Assembly: GCA_963513935.1 (NCBI GenBank)
Contig: OY740768.1
Location: 48,382,089-48,446,088, forward strand
Source: Aphrophora alni
Lineage: Eukaryota; Arthropoda; Insecta; Hemiptera; Aphrophoridae
DNA length: 64,000 nt
Reading direction: 5' to 3'
The position numbers and the translations under genes were made by a program. The notes beneath the pieces are model-generated. The model saw only the letters and a program-made list of their open reading frames with translations, was not told the DNA's origin and did no database searches. Shown piece by piece: positions 40,957 to 52,870 of this stretch (positions are counted from its first letter, which is position 1; each line of letters begins with the position of its first letter).

Positions 40957-43488
40957 GCATAATGCATTATAAATTAGGATATTCAGATTTCATGTGATGA
41001 TTTTGTTAAAAAAAAGAACATAATCAAGTTATCATTAATCTCTATCCCCATTTTCCCGCTTTCTATCTCTCTCCCTCTATCTCTCGGTTTTGTCAATTAA
41101 AAGAATTTAAAAATAAAAGATAGTTACTACTATTGTGTCTAAATGATGCAATTTGATACACTACACATATGAACATGGTTATTGTGTTAATGTTTATTAA
41201 TATATGTTGTAAACGAGTAGTATAATTTCTTACAATTTTGAAAATATAAATACAAAATAAATAAATTTGACTCTATAATACTAACTACTGACCTGATGCA
41301 ATTACTGTAGTGATACACAACGTATATGCAGATTTGGTTTTATATAACAAGAGAGAGAGAGAATTTAATACAAATTATATACATGAATACAGAATATCCT
41401 CACAGAATATTTATATTTTATATAAATTTTTTATATTCACGATAGTTGAAACATTAGGCTTAATTTTAAAATCTTCACTTTTCTGTTATTAACTTTTTAA
41501 ATAAGTTTGAACTCATTGTTTTTCATAAACCAAATCTGCATATATGTTGCTTTGCTCTTTACAATATATTATGTTTTGAAATTATTAAACATGGTCAAAT
41601 TTGCTCGAATTTCTGTTCTCACTCGTTTAAAAAGTAATAGTTTGTATACAAATCATTATTTATTATTGGCAAAAATCAGATAGATACTGACTTTTTACAT
41701 TCCTATTTACATCTATGAATAAAGATTGACCATAAGTCTAGTAAAAGCGACGGCCACAATATTTGTAATGTAAATCAATTATAATATAATTAATGTAAGG
41801 TAATTTATTTTACCACTGCAATATATTGAAAATATTAATATAAAATAATGTTTATTATATAAAACTCGCTTATTTAATTTCGCAAAATTATTGTCTAAAA
41901 GCCACTCACAGAACTACATCCATTCCAATCAGAAACATGTTCTGTCACAAAACATAGTTAAAAAAACATACTGATTAGCGACATTTAAAAAACAATAGAG
42001 CTAAATAGTAAGGGCACTATCGTATCTAAGTCCTCTTGAAAAGGTAGGGAGAATGTCAACATGTCTTTTGTTAATTATTTAAAATTGGTAATATTTATAT
42101 AATTATATTAATGTGAAAGTGTTAGTTCATAGCATTTATAATATATTTGTTTTTTATTTGTCTTTTTAAGATTACATTTAACGAAGGTAGTGACAATTTT
42201 CGAAATTAGATGTATTTATTAATAAGTTTTCAATCGTTTCTAAAACTACCGCTCAAACTACATAAATCAAAAATCGATAGTACATAAACAAATATGTTAT
42301 TTATTTTCAGATCCATTTAGGCCTACGTACTGAAGAAATTATTTTACTTCCTAAAAATGGTGTTACATTTAGTTCTATTTTAATTCAATTGGTAGTAGAT
42401 ACTGAACTTATGACACAAAGAAATTGTTCATACTTTGCAATCATACTTTCGTATAAGTGTAAAATATTGTCTAAAAAGTTATGTTCAAACCACTTATTTA
42501 AGTTAATAACGTATATATTGTTTTTTTTTAAATTTATTTTTTACCTATAACTTTTTGATATTATGGTGGGGATTATTTTGTTTCATATTTATTTAGTTAT
42601 GTCTTCAACCGTTAGAAAATGCTGCCAAAAGAATAAAAATGCACATTTTCTGTGAGCTTGTTTCTTAATGAATAGGAAGCGTCAAGAAAAATCAATGAGT
42701 TGAAGTTAGTCATTATTATTCAGAAACAATAAAAATTTGTAATCTATAAACAATATCTGTTGTATACCCTAGAAGGTTTTAAACAAATAATAATTTAGAT
42801 TTTTATTAGTATTTTCTTACAAATAAAAACAAAAACATAAACATACATGGAACGAAATCAGTACTATTAACCTGTCAGCTTGTGGTGATCAAAATCTGTT
42901 GTTTTCATGGAGCTTGGATTATTTTCAAATTACTTCCACTCTCATCAGATAAAAAACCATATTTGTTTTTCCATTATCACAATTTAAACCATAGCCTATT
43001 ATTATTCTGTGGATGATATTGTTTAGTAAACAACACAAACGTTTTTATTACTGTTTTTATTTATAGCAATTTTGAGAGTATTGACATGCTGCGGCGTTTT
43101 TGACATTTAGTGCTTACATAACTCTTAGTAACGACACAATATCCTGAGCAGAAACATCATACTCGAAGCAAGATCAACGTATTAGACGTATGTTGGACTT
43201 TTATTTATGGATAAGAAATTATTTTACGAGAAATTAATGCAATAAATGTAGCGTCATAAATGCATGGCTACGAAGTGTTGATAGCTTTGTATTGTGGGAT
43301 CACCGGGACGCATATTTAACACTTTTATATGTTTTATTTTTAAATAAACTATAATAATTTTTATTCCAAAATTTGTTTACGTTATTGTTTTCATTTTTCT
43401 TTACCTTTCAAATTTTTTTAAAAAAAATATTGGTTGTTTTGCAAGTACCATAATTATTTACAAATTTAATTCATGCACAATAATAAGT

Positions 43489-43492
<4 letters not shown>
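40957..43492. other. A/T-rich stretch, no gene seen
   Basis: Pyrimidine runs near 41055-41090. A TTTTCAG near 42303-42309 is followed by about 79 open codons lacking ATG, with hydrophobic A/T-driven composition at the end. I judge that frame to be chance. Confidence 0.35.

Positions 43493-43534
<42 letters not shown>
43493..43534. repeat. (AT)n microsatellite
   Basis: About 21 AT dinucleotides without interruption. Confidence 0.95.
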
Positions 43535-43537
<3 letters not shown>

Positions 43538-44559
43538 AGATGTTATAGTAGTTTAAAACAGTAATCCGACAATTTTGTGTAAATAAACTATTTTTTTAGT
43601 CATCTTTTTAAATACATAGATATTAACCAAGCTTAAAATACATAATAATATTCACCTTTGTGAGATTTGAAATTTCTTTTCATACACAAAATTACTTATT
43701 ATTTGATAATGTTAAGATTAGGCTTCGGTTTTCCATAATTATTCAACCAATAAATTTAGATAATCTTGTGAAAAAAGTATTTACCCGGTACTTAGCTCAT
43801 TGTTTGAATTTTTTATTGTCTTTTCTTTCTAATCTTTATTTTTTAAATGCATATAACATTTCCATATATGTAACTAGATCACTCATTTGAAATTTCATCA
43901 ATAATGACCCATACCCTTAACATTTTACCGTCAAGGGACTACATTTAGTTAAAATTATTTGTCCTTGAATATTCTGGTTGCGAAGTAGTGGAGTTTCAGT
44001 TGAAACCATGTACCTTAACCGAATCGTTTCCTTATTTTACATGTTGCATGAGTGGTGTGTTATACCCGATACAAACTTAAGGACTTGCATACATCCACAA
44101 GTCAGTTATTTACTGGAGTACGGGAAATAATTAGTCAATGGGGATATTACGGAAATTATTTCGAGTTTACTTAAAGTTGCAATAACGACAACAGATTTTA
44201 ATACTGTAAAAAGACAAGAGTTGTGATATACTTAATTTTTATTCCTAGCTATTTATTTATATATTTTTCAATATTCATGAAACAATTTTTGCGGAATATA
44301 GCTGAATAACACATTATATTTGAAGTTTAACACAATCATAGATCAAGTTTGTAGTGAATTGAGAAAATAAATTGTTAATCTGAGATATGAAATATTTAGG
44401 ATGGAGAATGTATGTTAATTCAGAGATGTGTTTTACAAAGATGTGTCCGTGTACTTAGGTAGTAAAATATAATTAATTATTTCCCACGTAATAATGTTAA
44501 TGTTAACATTCATTATTACTTTGAATTTTTCAGTTTTAAAATAGATTGATTTAATTCGC

Positions 44560-44561
<2 letters not shown>
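43535..44561. other. A/T-rich stretch, no gene seen
   Basis: One chance frame (43660-43890) with low-complexity composition; nothing else. Confidence 0.4.

Positions 44562-44634
<73 letters not shown>
44562..44634. repeat. (AT)n microsatellite, the longest in the window
   Basis: About 36 AT dinucleotides without interruption. Such tracts extrude cruciforms readily. Confidence 0.95.
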
Positions 44635-44635
<1 letters not shown>

Positions 44636-46000
44636 CGTAGAAATAAACATGTCGAAAGGAAGTTTATTATTTTTACAAATGTATGTCTTGTAACTCTTTT
44701 ATTTATTTACTCATAATACCTATTTTTTAAAAAAATAAAGTTAAATGAACGAGGTAGGAAACAAAATAAGATTAATAGCTTTCATTACAGTTAGTTATAT
44801 TCACGCTCTAGTTAACTTACGTTGTGAAGTCAATTTCAACCACAAATAGAGTAAATAATATGATTTACCTTTTTATCACGATAAACTGTGCTGTTCATGA
44901 CATAAATTCTTTAATTGTCTTACACGGAGTGGACATCCATGTTGGTCATAAATCAGTTGTATGGAAATCACAAATTCAACTGGTAATTCAGATGACGTTT
45001 AATGTTCTAATTTTGGTTTCAGCACCTGAGTTGCGCCAATAAAGTACATGAAATCATAACCAAGTTGAAATTATGACCTATTTTTCGCACAATTTGTTAA
45101 TAAATAATACATTTATTACATATTGGTTGTAAGACAATTTTAAAATTCTCCAAATTTATTAAAATTAACTTTCATAGAGTCTTCTTTATTGATTACATTA
45201 CCGTATTTATGCAGTATATTGAGGGGTTTCAAAATAACCTAATTACAAACTGAGGACATTTTTTTTTTATGAACATACGTGTAAAGATAATATTAAAAAA
45301 TAATAACATACAAATTTCTACTATCAAAAAATATTTTTTCTTTATAAGCTGATCATCGTTGTACTTCTTACTACACTTATGATAATACTACATTTGATTT
45401 GTATAATAATACTTTTGAGTTATTATAATAGTAATAATAATTAATAAATAATATAGTGAAATGTAATTAAGAATAAGATTAATGAAACTGTAAAATAAAT
45501 TCATAAAGGCTAAATTGGTTTAAAAATGTAACCCTGAACCACCCAGTAACAGTGTTAGATTGTGGGAATATTTTCTTACCCACATATTTAAAAGGATTTT
45601 CATACATATTGTACGTTACACTAGACTGTATTTTGTCCCAATTTATCTAATTATTGTAAATTCTCTCGGGCACGTAATTCAATCCGCAATTGGTGTTTAT
45701 AACACGTGTAAACGGAGAAAGTAAACATGTGTTGTGCAATTTGATAAATGATCATATTAATAAACAATTTTAGCACGTTTCCGTATGAATTGACAAAGCT
45801 AGTCGTTTTGTGAGCTTATTTAACGGACATATCAGAAAACTTAAACAATTACCTTCATAGACCCGTGTTTAATTAGACGAATTTGATTTATAACGCACTT
45901 TTTCTGTTTTCAGCAGTTTTTTCTCATAATTGTTGACAATTCATGACGTTTTCTTTAGAATCATAAATATTTAACACATACTTCTTTCTCATTGAAATTG

Positions 46001-46002
<2 letters not shown>
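44635..46002. other. A/T-rich stretch, no gene seen
   Basis: A domain-less frame at 44824-45042. No repeats of note. Confidence 0.4.
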
Positions 46003-46037
<35 letters not shown>

Positions 46038-46450
46038 TTTATGTATAAGACCTTTCGAGTGCCTAATGGTACGGGCGACGACCTATTGGAGGCCTGGAGT
46101 GCTTGAACTCAGGCATTCAAAAGGTCTGTTTTCATACACTAAAACGACCTTTTGTGCCCTCTGTATAAAGCGAAAACGTCGACGAACCTTTTGGATGCCT
46201 AGAGTGCCTGGTGTGAAATGTACGGGAGACGATATTTTGAAGGCTTATATACGATCAGTTACAAATGCCACCTATTGAAGTCTTACACGATCAGTTACAA
46301 AAATAACCTTTTAAAGGCTTTAGTTGACGCCTGTTCCTGTTAATTTCTATTTTCTGACTCCTGTTATCACCATGGTATAAGTCATCGTGTTTTAGAGACC
46401 TTTTGAAGACCTGCTATTATTTTAAATAGAACCTTTTGGAGACCTTATGC
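46003..46450 (+). mobile_element. (AT)n-bordered element end with degenerate internal repeats, copy 1
   Basis: An (AT)n run (46003-46035) is followed by ATGTATAAGACCTTTCGAGT and then by repeated words of the type ACCTTTTGGAGGCCTGGAGTGC, spaced some 40-110 bp apart down to about 46450. The same terminus occurs in reverse complement at 62601-62668, also next to (AT)n. The open frame at 46066-46278 follows from the less A/T-rich composition and has no domain. Family unknown. Confidence 0.6.
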
Positions 46451-46861
46451 TCTCCAATAAACTTAATTTTGACATTACTTTGTCTGAAACATTATTTGAG
46501 TAAAATTTTGCGTCGCATAACAATATTGTATAGTTTTAATACAAAAAAATTTGATTTAAAAATTTTCTCATATCACTTACTTCCTTTCATTAATACTATT
46601 GTTTGTCAAATACTAATGAAGTAACTATTTATTTTAAATATAACTAGAAGGTACATAATCCTCTGTTCGCGGTACAACTCCCGTTCAGCCATTCGTTGTC
46701 CTCGTTTTCATAATATAGTTAACAGAATGTTAAAATATGTTACACATTATTAATCAGAAGACGAAAATAGTTACATTTTTTTCTCCAAACAAGTAGGCTA
46801 CGGTATTTATTTTTTCAAGTTTATAAATAAAACTATATTTTAACTAGTTACCATTTTACTT

Positions 46862-46990
46862 CCACACTATACTATAGTATAGAGAAAGTATAGTGATCGC
46901 AAAAAAATCGATGATGAGATTTTTGTGGATATACCCGTTTTGGGACCCCCTGAGTCCAAAAAAGTGGTTTTTACAAAATGTCTGTCTTAC
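46862..46990 (+). mobile_element. Truncated copy of the element nested at 48410-49009
   Basis: ACTATAGTATAGAGAAAGTA, then TTTTGGGACCCCCTGAGTCC and AAAATGTCTGTCT, are shared in order with 48420-48560. This copy breaks off at the start of the TGTC repeat. Confidence 0.85.
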
Positions 46991-47514
46991 CTATAAGCGT
47001 TAATGACATACCTATAAATATAAGTAAATATGTTTTTTTCACAAACACTCCCGAAATTACACGCCCTTACTACATGTAAAAAAAAAGTTTGCTAATGGCC
47101 ACCTTAGGATCGTCACGTTTAGGGAAACAGGTAATACAAATTTTCCCTAGGCCCTTTAGTGGAACCGACCTTATTAACCTATCTTGTTATTTGTGCTTTA
47201 GATAATAGTATTAATACATACAACTGCTATATTATAAATTGCAAATATACAGGATGCCCTCGAAATCTCTGGTCCCCTTTTGTGGATTTGTTCCTGGAAT
47301 CGAGACAAACAAATTTCACAATATAAACATAGGTCAACGGTGCTTACTTTTTCGTCTGTCTGTCTGTATGTTTTTTCACAAAAAAAATCATATCTATAGA
47401 ACGGTTTCACCAATTGAGTTCAAACTAGACTTGAAGTTATACCTAATAATGATCTATTATAAATAAAATAAACGATTATATCCAATGAGGCGTTTAAAAA
47501 TGGCGACTGTTAAA

Positions 47515-47660
47515 AATATCATACCTAACAAACTAAAAAACCTTTTATTTTGTAAAAAAATTTCAATACATCTTTGTTGTTACACTTTTCAATTTCCTAT
47601 CGGAAAGTGTAATTTATCAAAACAATTGGATGAAGGATAATTGTTAAGTTAAGGATTATA
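47515..47660 (-). repeat. Internal repeat of the 47.2-49.3 kb element, copy 1 (inverted)
   Basis: The reverse complement reads TTATCCTTCATCC..., CCGATAGGAAATTGAAAAGT and so on. It matches copies at about 47745-47870 and 48195-48340. Confidence 0.75.
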
Positions 47661-47744
47661 ACAGCATAATATGTACACACAATATATTGTTGTGTTTACT
47701 GTGTTGGTATAAGATGCCGGATTGAACAAACCGATTATTACACA

Positions 47745-47870
47745 TAACTTAACTATTATCCTTCATCCGATTGTTTTGGCGGTTACACCATCCGATACGA
47801 AATGAAAAGGGCTACAAAAATAATTTCTTGAAATTTTTTGTTAAAATGTAGGCCTACGGTTTTTGGGCAA
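47745..47870 (+). repeat. Internal repeat, copy 2 (direct)
   Basis: Shared words are AACTTAACTATTATCCTTCA, ATCCGATACGAAATGAAAAG and TTTTTTGTTAAAATGTA. Confidence 0.75.
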
Positions 47871-48194
47871 TTCAGGTTTGAAATTTTCAAACACCTTATT
47901 GTATATAATCGGTTATCTTGTTTAAATAGATCATTGTTAGATTAAACTTTGTGCAAAGTTTGAGCTCAATCAGTCATATAATTCTCTAGATAAACATTAT
48001 TTAGTGAAAAAACAAATTGGTGGCTATGGGGAAACAAAGCTTGTCCGGACCCAAGTCTAATTGATTTTTTTTTCTAATTCTTATGTGCTGAATCATATCC
48101 TAGAATATTGCAGAGTAATTACAAAACATCCTGCATATACTTAAAAAATCTTATTAAAATTATGCAAAACATCCCAATATTGTGATTACGTACG

Positions 48195-48340
48195 CTGTTA
48201 TTATCTTTAACTTAACTGTTATCCTTCATCCGATTCTTTTGAAGTTACAACATCCGATAGGGAATTAAAAGTGCTACAAAAAGGTGTCTTGAATTTTTTT
48301 GTTAAAATGTACTGTTTTTTAGTATATTAGGTTAGAAATT
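48195..48340 (+). repeat. Internal repeat, copy 3 (direct)
   Basis: Contains AACTTAACTGTTATCCTTCA and ATCCGATAGGGAATTAAAAG, closely matching copies 1 and 2. Confidence 0.75.
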
Positions 48341-48409
48341 TCCAAACGGTCGCCATTACGAAATGCAAGATTGGATATAATCCTTTATTTTACTTAAAGT
48401 AGATCATTT

Positions 48410-49009
48410 TACTTTCTCACTATCCTACTATAGTATAGAGAAAGTATAAATATAGTGATCGCAAAAAAATCGATGTTGAGATTTTTGTGGATATATATCC
48501 GTTTTGGGACCCCCTGAGTTCAAAAAAGTGGTTTTTACAAAATGTCTGTCTGTATGTATGTCTGTCTGTCTGTATGTCTGTCTGTATGTCTGTCTGTATG
48601 TCTGTATGTCTGTATGTAGACAAAGCTAGAGAGAAAACTATTCGATCGATTTCAAAAAAATTACACCAAACATGTCAATTAGGCCTGTTCAGATTCACGA
48701 AAAAGGGTTTTGACAAAGTTTTAAAAATAACCCCCTTTATGGCCAAAAACTCCCAAAAAAAATCAGTTATTATTTTTTTTATAAAATAACGGCTCTAACG
48801 ATTTTGATAAAATTTTGCTTATTTTTAGCCCTTAACGTACCATACCATATGCGAAAATCGGCATCATTCTAAAAATTCTCGTTTAGGTAATAATAAAAAT
48901 AATAATTTTATTATTAAAAACTCTACTACTTTAATGTGTTCCTTCTCCTACTTTAATACAATTGTGAAGACACAGTGAATCTGTTTAGTAATTTAAATGT
49001 GAGAAAGTA
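48410..49009. mobile_element. Nested short element with TACTTTCTCAC ends
   Basis: The ends are TACTTTCTCAC (48410-48420) and GTGAGAAAGTA (48999-49009), perfect inverted repeats. The inside includes the block also found at 46862-46990, a TGTC/TGTA tetranucleotide tract, and a conserved non-coding piece. The overlapping open frame 48487-48789 translates the simple repeat (Cys-Leu-Tyr-Val runs) and is not a gene. Confidence 0.65.
48543..48617. repeat. TGTC/TGTA tetranucleotide microsatellite
   Basis: About 18 units alternating TGTC and TGTA in the nested element. Confidence 0.95.
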
Positions 49010-49252
49010 TGTGCCAGTTTCTGGTACAGTTTATTTAGGTATAACTTCATGTCACGTTTGAACCGAATCGGTCAAACCATTCTCTAGATAGATATCAATT
49101 ATTATTTTGTTAAAAACACATAGAACCTACATACAGATAGACGATAAAGTAAGCACCGTAGACCCGTTATTATATTGCGAAATATGTTTGTCTTGATCAC
49201 AGATAACAAATCCCCAAAAGGGGACCAGAGAGTTCGGGGGCATCCTGTATAT

Positions 49253-50159
49253 AATCATATGTAACACAATACAATATAACAATAGTCCCATGTAGGTATA
49301 TAATGTTTCCAGATTTTTCGTTGGAATTACAACTTTTTTTACTAGAACCCCTTATTCTGTACTGAAGAACAAATTAATTCTTTATAAAAACATAATTTAT
49401 GGAAAGATTGATTAAGCTATGCCTAAACTCGGTCAAGGCTTGTACCAATGTACTAGGATACTTAGATAACTTTTTTTTTATAGGAGATGGCATAACAGTT
49501 GAACCCAGCCTATATGTATGTATTCACCTTAAAAGTAGGAGGAATTCACTAAATGAAAGTTTTAAAAGTAAAATTGAGTGTTGGTTTGGAAAAGTGGGTT
49601 TTTTGAGCCCGAACGGTTCGTCGGAGATATAACCTAAATAGTAAAATATGTAGGAAATTTTATGTTCTTTCATTTTGAATATGCTAGAGAGGTTATTAAA
49701 GAATAGAGAAAACTCGCAAGAATGAGATTTTTTACCTTTTTTGCATTTTTGTCAATGTTGCGTCACGAAATTTTGTAAGCAAACCTCAGATTCGGATTCA
49801 GCACCCCAAAAACATACAGAGGGGAAAAAATAAAAACTACCCTACAACTTTCCTAGTAATCCACCAATGTAATTTGACATATGTACAATTGAACAATATA
49901 CAAACACATTTTTGTTCAAATACTAAGGAGACGAGCAGCTCAAAAGTTTAATATTGATAATTTGATAGCAAAAAAAGCCGTTACATTTGCTCTTCATTAG
50001 CCCCCTATCACATCCCGCCGGAAATAAGTCGAGTTACATTAACCCTATATTATGTTCATATTAGGTTAATACCATTCAGTTTTACTAGTTTTCAGTTACA
50101 TATGAATTTGCTTACTTATTCAAATACAGTAGATTAGGTTGTATTAAACGCTTTAATTG
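49253..50159. other. Mixed stretch, probably transposon-derived, no gene supported
   Basis: A 77-codon frame at 49399-49632 ends in a GCCCGAACGGTTCGTCGGAG region. That phrase contains a CCGAACGGTTCG palindrome and looks like an element end. I cannot name the family. Confidence 0.3.
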
Positions 50160-50410
50160 TTTAGCATACAGGATGTTTTGCGAGAGTTTGGCACAACTTC
50201 AGAAGATGATAGGGGTCCACCTAAAAAAAATCAAAATTGTTCATATGTACCTAGGGCCAGAAAAGCTTCGTTTTCCAGACATCCGCCATTTTGTTTCTTT
50301 TCCAAAATGATTTATACCTGACCGATTGAGTTTAAACTTGGCACAAAGTTTAACCTAACAATGATAGACCCTATATATACAGGGTGAGTTTCTACTGACA
50401 CCATTAACTT
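50160..50410 (+). mobile_element. Two element ends in tandem (TACAGGATG and TACAGGGTG)
   Basis: CATACAGGATGTTTTGCG at about 50166 and TATATACAGGGTGAGTTTC at about 50373 both resemble Tc1/mariner-type termini and point the same way. Between them is GATTGAGTTTAAACTTGGCA, whose reverse complement resembles text inside the 47.2-49.3 kb element near 47950. This suggests remnants of related elements stacked end to end. Confidence 0.45.
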
Positions 50411-50597
50411 CGCCAGTATGTTCTACTCACTAAATGGAATAAAAAAGTTCATATGGTCCCATGCCCGATCTCAACCGTTTGGCTGTAGTCGCGTATTTTG
50501 TGTTTTTTTTCAAAATCATGCTATTTTGCCTCACTATTTGTTTGAGACATTTAGTGTTTAAGACATTCTCGCTCTTGATCAGAGGACATTTTTCGCA

Positions 50598-50675
50598 TAT
50601 ATACTCTTGTTCAGAGCACAGTTACTGTCCTCTGAATATTAGGAGGACAGTGTATTCTCATCAAGAGTATATATA
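50598..50675. repeat. Nested hairpin (two inverted repeats, one inside the other)
   Basis: The outer stem TATATACTCTTG (50598-50609) pairs with CAAGAGTATATA (50662-50673). The inner stem ACTGTCCTC (50624-50632) pairs with GAGGACAGT (50643-50651) around a 10-nt loop. A further GAGGACA lies just upstream at about 50582. Confidence 0.8.
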
Positions 50676-51019
50676 ACTTACTGTCCCCTTAACATGAGTT
50701 AACATAACACGGATTTTTGCAACAAATGCTGCCAAAATTGTCTTGTCCCCAACATTTTCCCTTCTTCTATACTCTCATTTTTGTTATCTCCCTAAATCTC
50801 TCTCAGCAATAGGCATAAAACATTTGGTTTATTTTAGTTTAAATCGATGGAAAATAAACAATTAACATCAAATTTTGTATGACGATTTTTTCTATAGACT
50901 TGTGGGTGGAAACACACGATAATATTTTAACTAGACTTTTTTTCTATAGATAAAAAACAATCTAGATTTTTTAATACCATATTTAATAAATTAGATAATT
51001 TATCGAACTATTAAACGCT

Positions 51020-51985
51020 ATTACGCAACTTACCCAGCGCAACATTAATATTAAGACACCGTTTGACCGATCACCATGAAAATTGGCAAATACGTGTTTT
51101 TTTTTTTTTCATGGAGAAGAATTTTACCTAATTATTATAAAAGCCATCATGTTACTTACCCAGTCTAACATTAATACTAAGACACCGTTTGGACGATTAC
51201 AATGAAATTTGACAAACACATGTATTATTTCATGGAGAAGGTTTTTATCTAATTATTATAAACATCATCATGTTACTTACCCAGTCTAACATTATTACTA
51301 AGACACCGTATGACCGATTAAAATGACAATTAGCTCACACATGTATTATTTCATGGAGTTGGTTTTTTATCTAATTATTATAAACACCATCATGTTACTT
51401 ACCAAGTCTAACATTAATACTAAGACACCGTATGACCGATTAACATGAAAATTGGCACACACATGTATTATTTCATGGAGAAGGTTGTAATCTAATTATT
51501 ATAAACATCATCATGTTACTTACCCAGTCTAACATTAATACTAAGACACTGTCTGACCGATTAACATGAAAATTGACACACACATGTATTATTTCATGGA
51601 GAAGGTTTTTATCTAATTATTATAAACATCATCATGTTACTTACCCAGTCTAACATTATTACTAAGACACCGTATGACCGATTAAAATGACAATGAGCTC
51701 ACACATGTATTATTTCATGGAGTTGGTTTTTTATCTAATTATTATAAACATCATCATGTTACTTACCCAGTCTAACATTAATACTAAGACACTGTTTGAC
51801 CGATTAACATGAAAATTGGCACACACATGTATTATTTAATGTAGAAGGTTTTTTATCTAATTATTATAAACATCATCATGTTACTTACCCAGTCTAACAT
51901 TAATACTAAGACACCGTTTGACCGATTAACTAGAAAATTGGCACACACATGAATTATTTTAAGGAGAAGGTTTTTATTGAGTTAC
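51020..51985. repeat. 121-bp tandem array, about 8 copies
   Basis: Units begin GTTACTTACCCAGTCTAACA and recur at 51151, 51272, 51394, 51515, 51636, 51758 and 51880, with a more diverged unit at the left end. Every unit contains GACACCGTTTGACCGATTAA (with variants) and ACACACATGTATTATTTCAT. The array stops abruptly at the Helitron-type terminus near 51985. Confidence 0.95.
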
Positions 51986-52440
51986 TATTGGTTTAACCCG
52001 GCTTCGCCCGGGACTTCTATCATATGTTATTCACTAATAAATGTTGAATATGATCTTGATTTCAAAATATTCGCAAACCCGTCTGCTAGCACCTAATTTA
52101 AGAATCATGCGCAAGACCCTAAAAATGATAGTAACGAGTTAAATAAAGTATTTTTACAAAGTAGAAATTTACTCAGTAACAGTAACTTTTTTTCAGATGA
52201 TCCGGTGCTATAGGATTGTGTGGTAGTTGGAATATTATAAAGAAATAAACCTCAAAATATAAGAAGTAAAAGCTTTTTATTGAAAACATTCTAACTATTT
52301 AAAATTCTTGTTTATAAACAACATTTTTCCTTTTGTTATCTGGGGGTAAGTTATACAAATTTTTCGGATTTCCTACTCGAGATCAAGCTACGTATAATTG
52401 ACCGTGAGAAAAACAGGAATTTTTGAGACTTATGCCGCAA
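51985..52440 (-). mobile_element. Helitron 3' end with helicase remnant
   Basis: On the minus strand the order is as follows. First, a helicase C-terminal remnant (about 52425-52321), frameshifted, where CTGTTTTTCTCACGGTCAAT and TATACGTAGCTTGATCTCGA correspond to the SHGQLYVACSRV motif of Helitron Pif1-type helicases. Second, a short 3' UTR. Third, a perfect hairpin CCCGGGC-GA-AGCCGGG near 51997-52012, followed within about 10 bases by AATAGT, close to the CTAGT-type Helitron end. The Rep domain and the remaining helicase are missing. Recognition of the helicase motif is from the nucleotide pattern across a frameshift. Confidence 0.6.
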
Positions 52441-52461
52441 TACTTTAAACTTGGTCTCTAT

Positions 52462-52870
52462 GGTTTATCTGGCTTATTGTTAATGTGTAACATATGGGTC
52501 TGACTTTTTAATCTTACAAAAGTTATCGGCGTAACTTTACATACTCTATAGTGTTTACTTTATTTCTTATTTATCCACTACATCTAGTAAAACTTAATGG
52601 TTTATCAGGCTTATTGTTAATGTGTGACAATTGGGTCTGACTTTATAATCTTACAAAAGTTAACGCTTTAACTGTACATACTGTATAGTGTTTACTTTAT
52701 TTTTGATTTATCCCTTACATCTAGTAAAACTTAATGGTTTATCTGGCTTATTGTTAATGTGTGACAATTGTGTCTGACGTTGTCATCTCGCAAAAAGTTA
52801 ACGGTTTAACTCTATATACTGTATAGTACTTACTTTATTTCTGATTTATCCCTTGCATCTAGTGAAAAGG
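52462..52870. repeat. 137-bp tandem repeat, 3 copies
   Basis: Units start GGTTTATCTGGCTTATTGTT at 52462, 52599 and 52736, exactly 137 bp apart, and contain TTTACTTTATTTCTTATTTATCC. The repeat sits where the upstream helicase part of the Helitron would be. Confidence 0.95.

Larger units (their letters stand above)
47246..49252. mobile_element. 2-kb TA-flanked inverted-repeat element (Tc1/mariner-type ends), non-coding
   Basis: The left end (TACAGGATGCCCTCGAAATC) and right end (reverse complement TACAGGATGCCCCCGAACTC) are inverted repeats about 205 bp long: 47246-47455 and about 49045-49252. They share CTCTGGTCCCCTTTT and ACGGTGCTTACTTT. Each end is flanked by TA, the target duplication of Tc1/mariner elements. 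No transposase is present. The interior holds three copies of a shorter repeat and another nested element (48410-49009). This is a non-autonomous element enlarged by nesting. Confidence 0.8.

Noticed and set aside
42310..42549. 79 open codons after a TTTTCAG acceptor-like site
   Set aside because: No ATG, no donor, A/T-driven hydrophobic composition; several such frames are expected by chance in 64 kb.
48487..48789. 100-codon frame with Cys-rich start
   Set aside because: It translates the TGTC/TGTA microsatellite and the non-coding part of a nested element; no domain.
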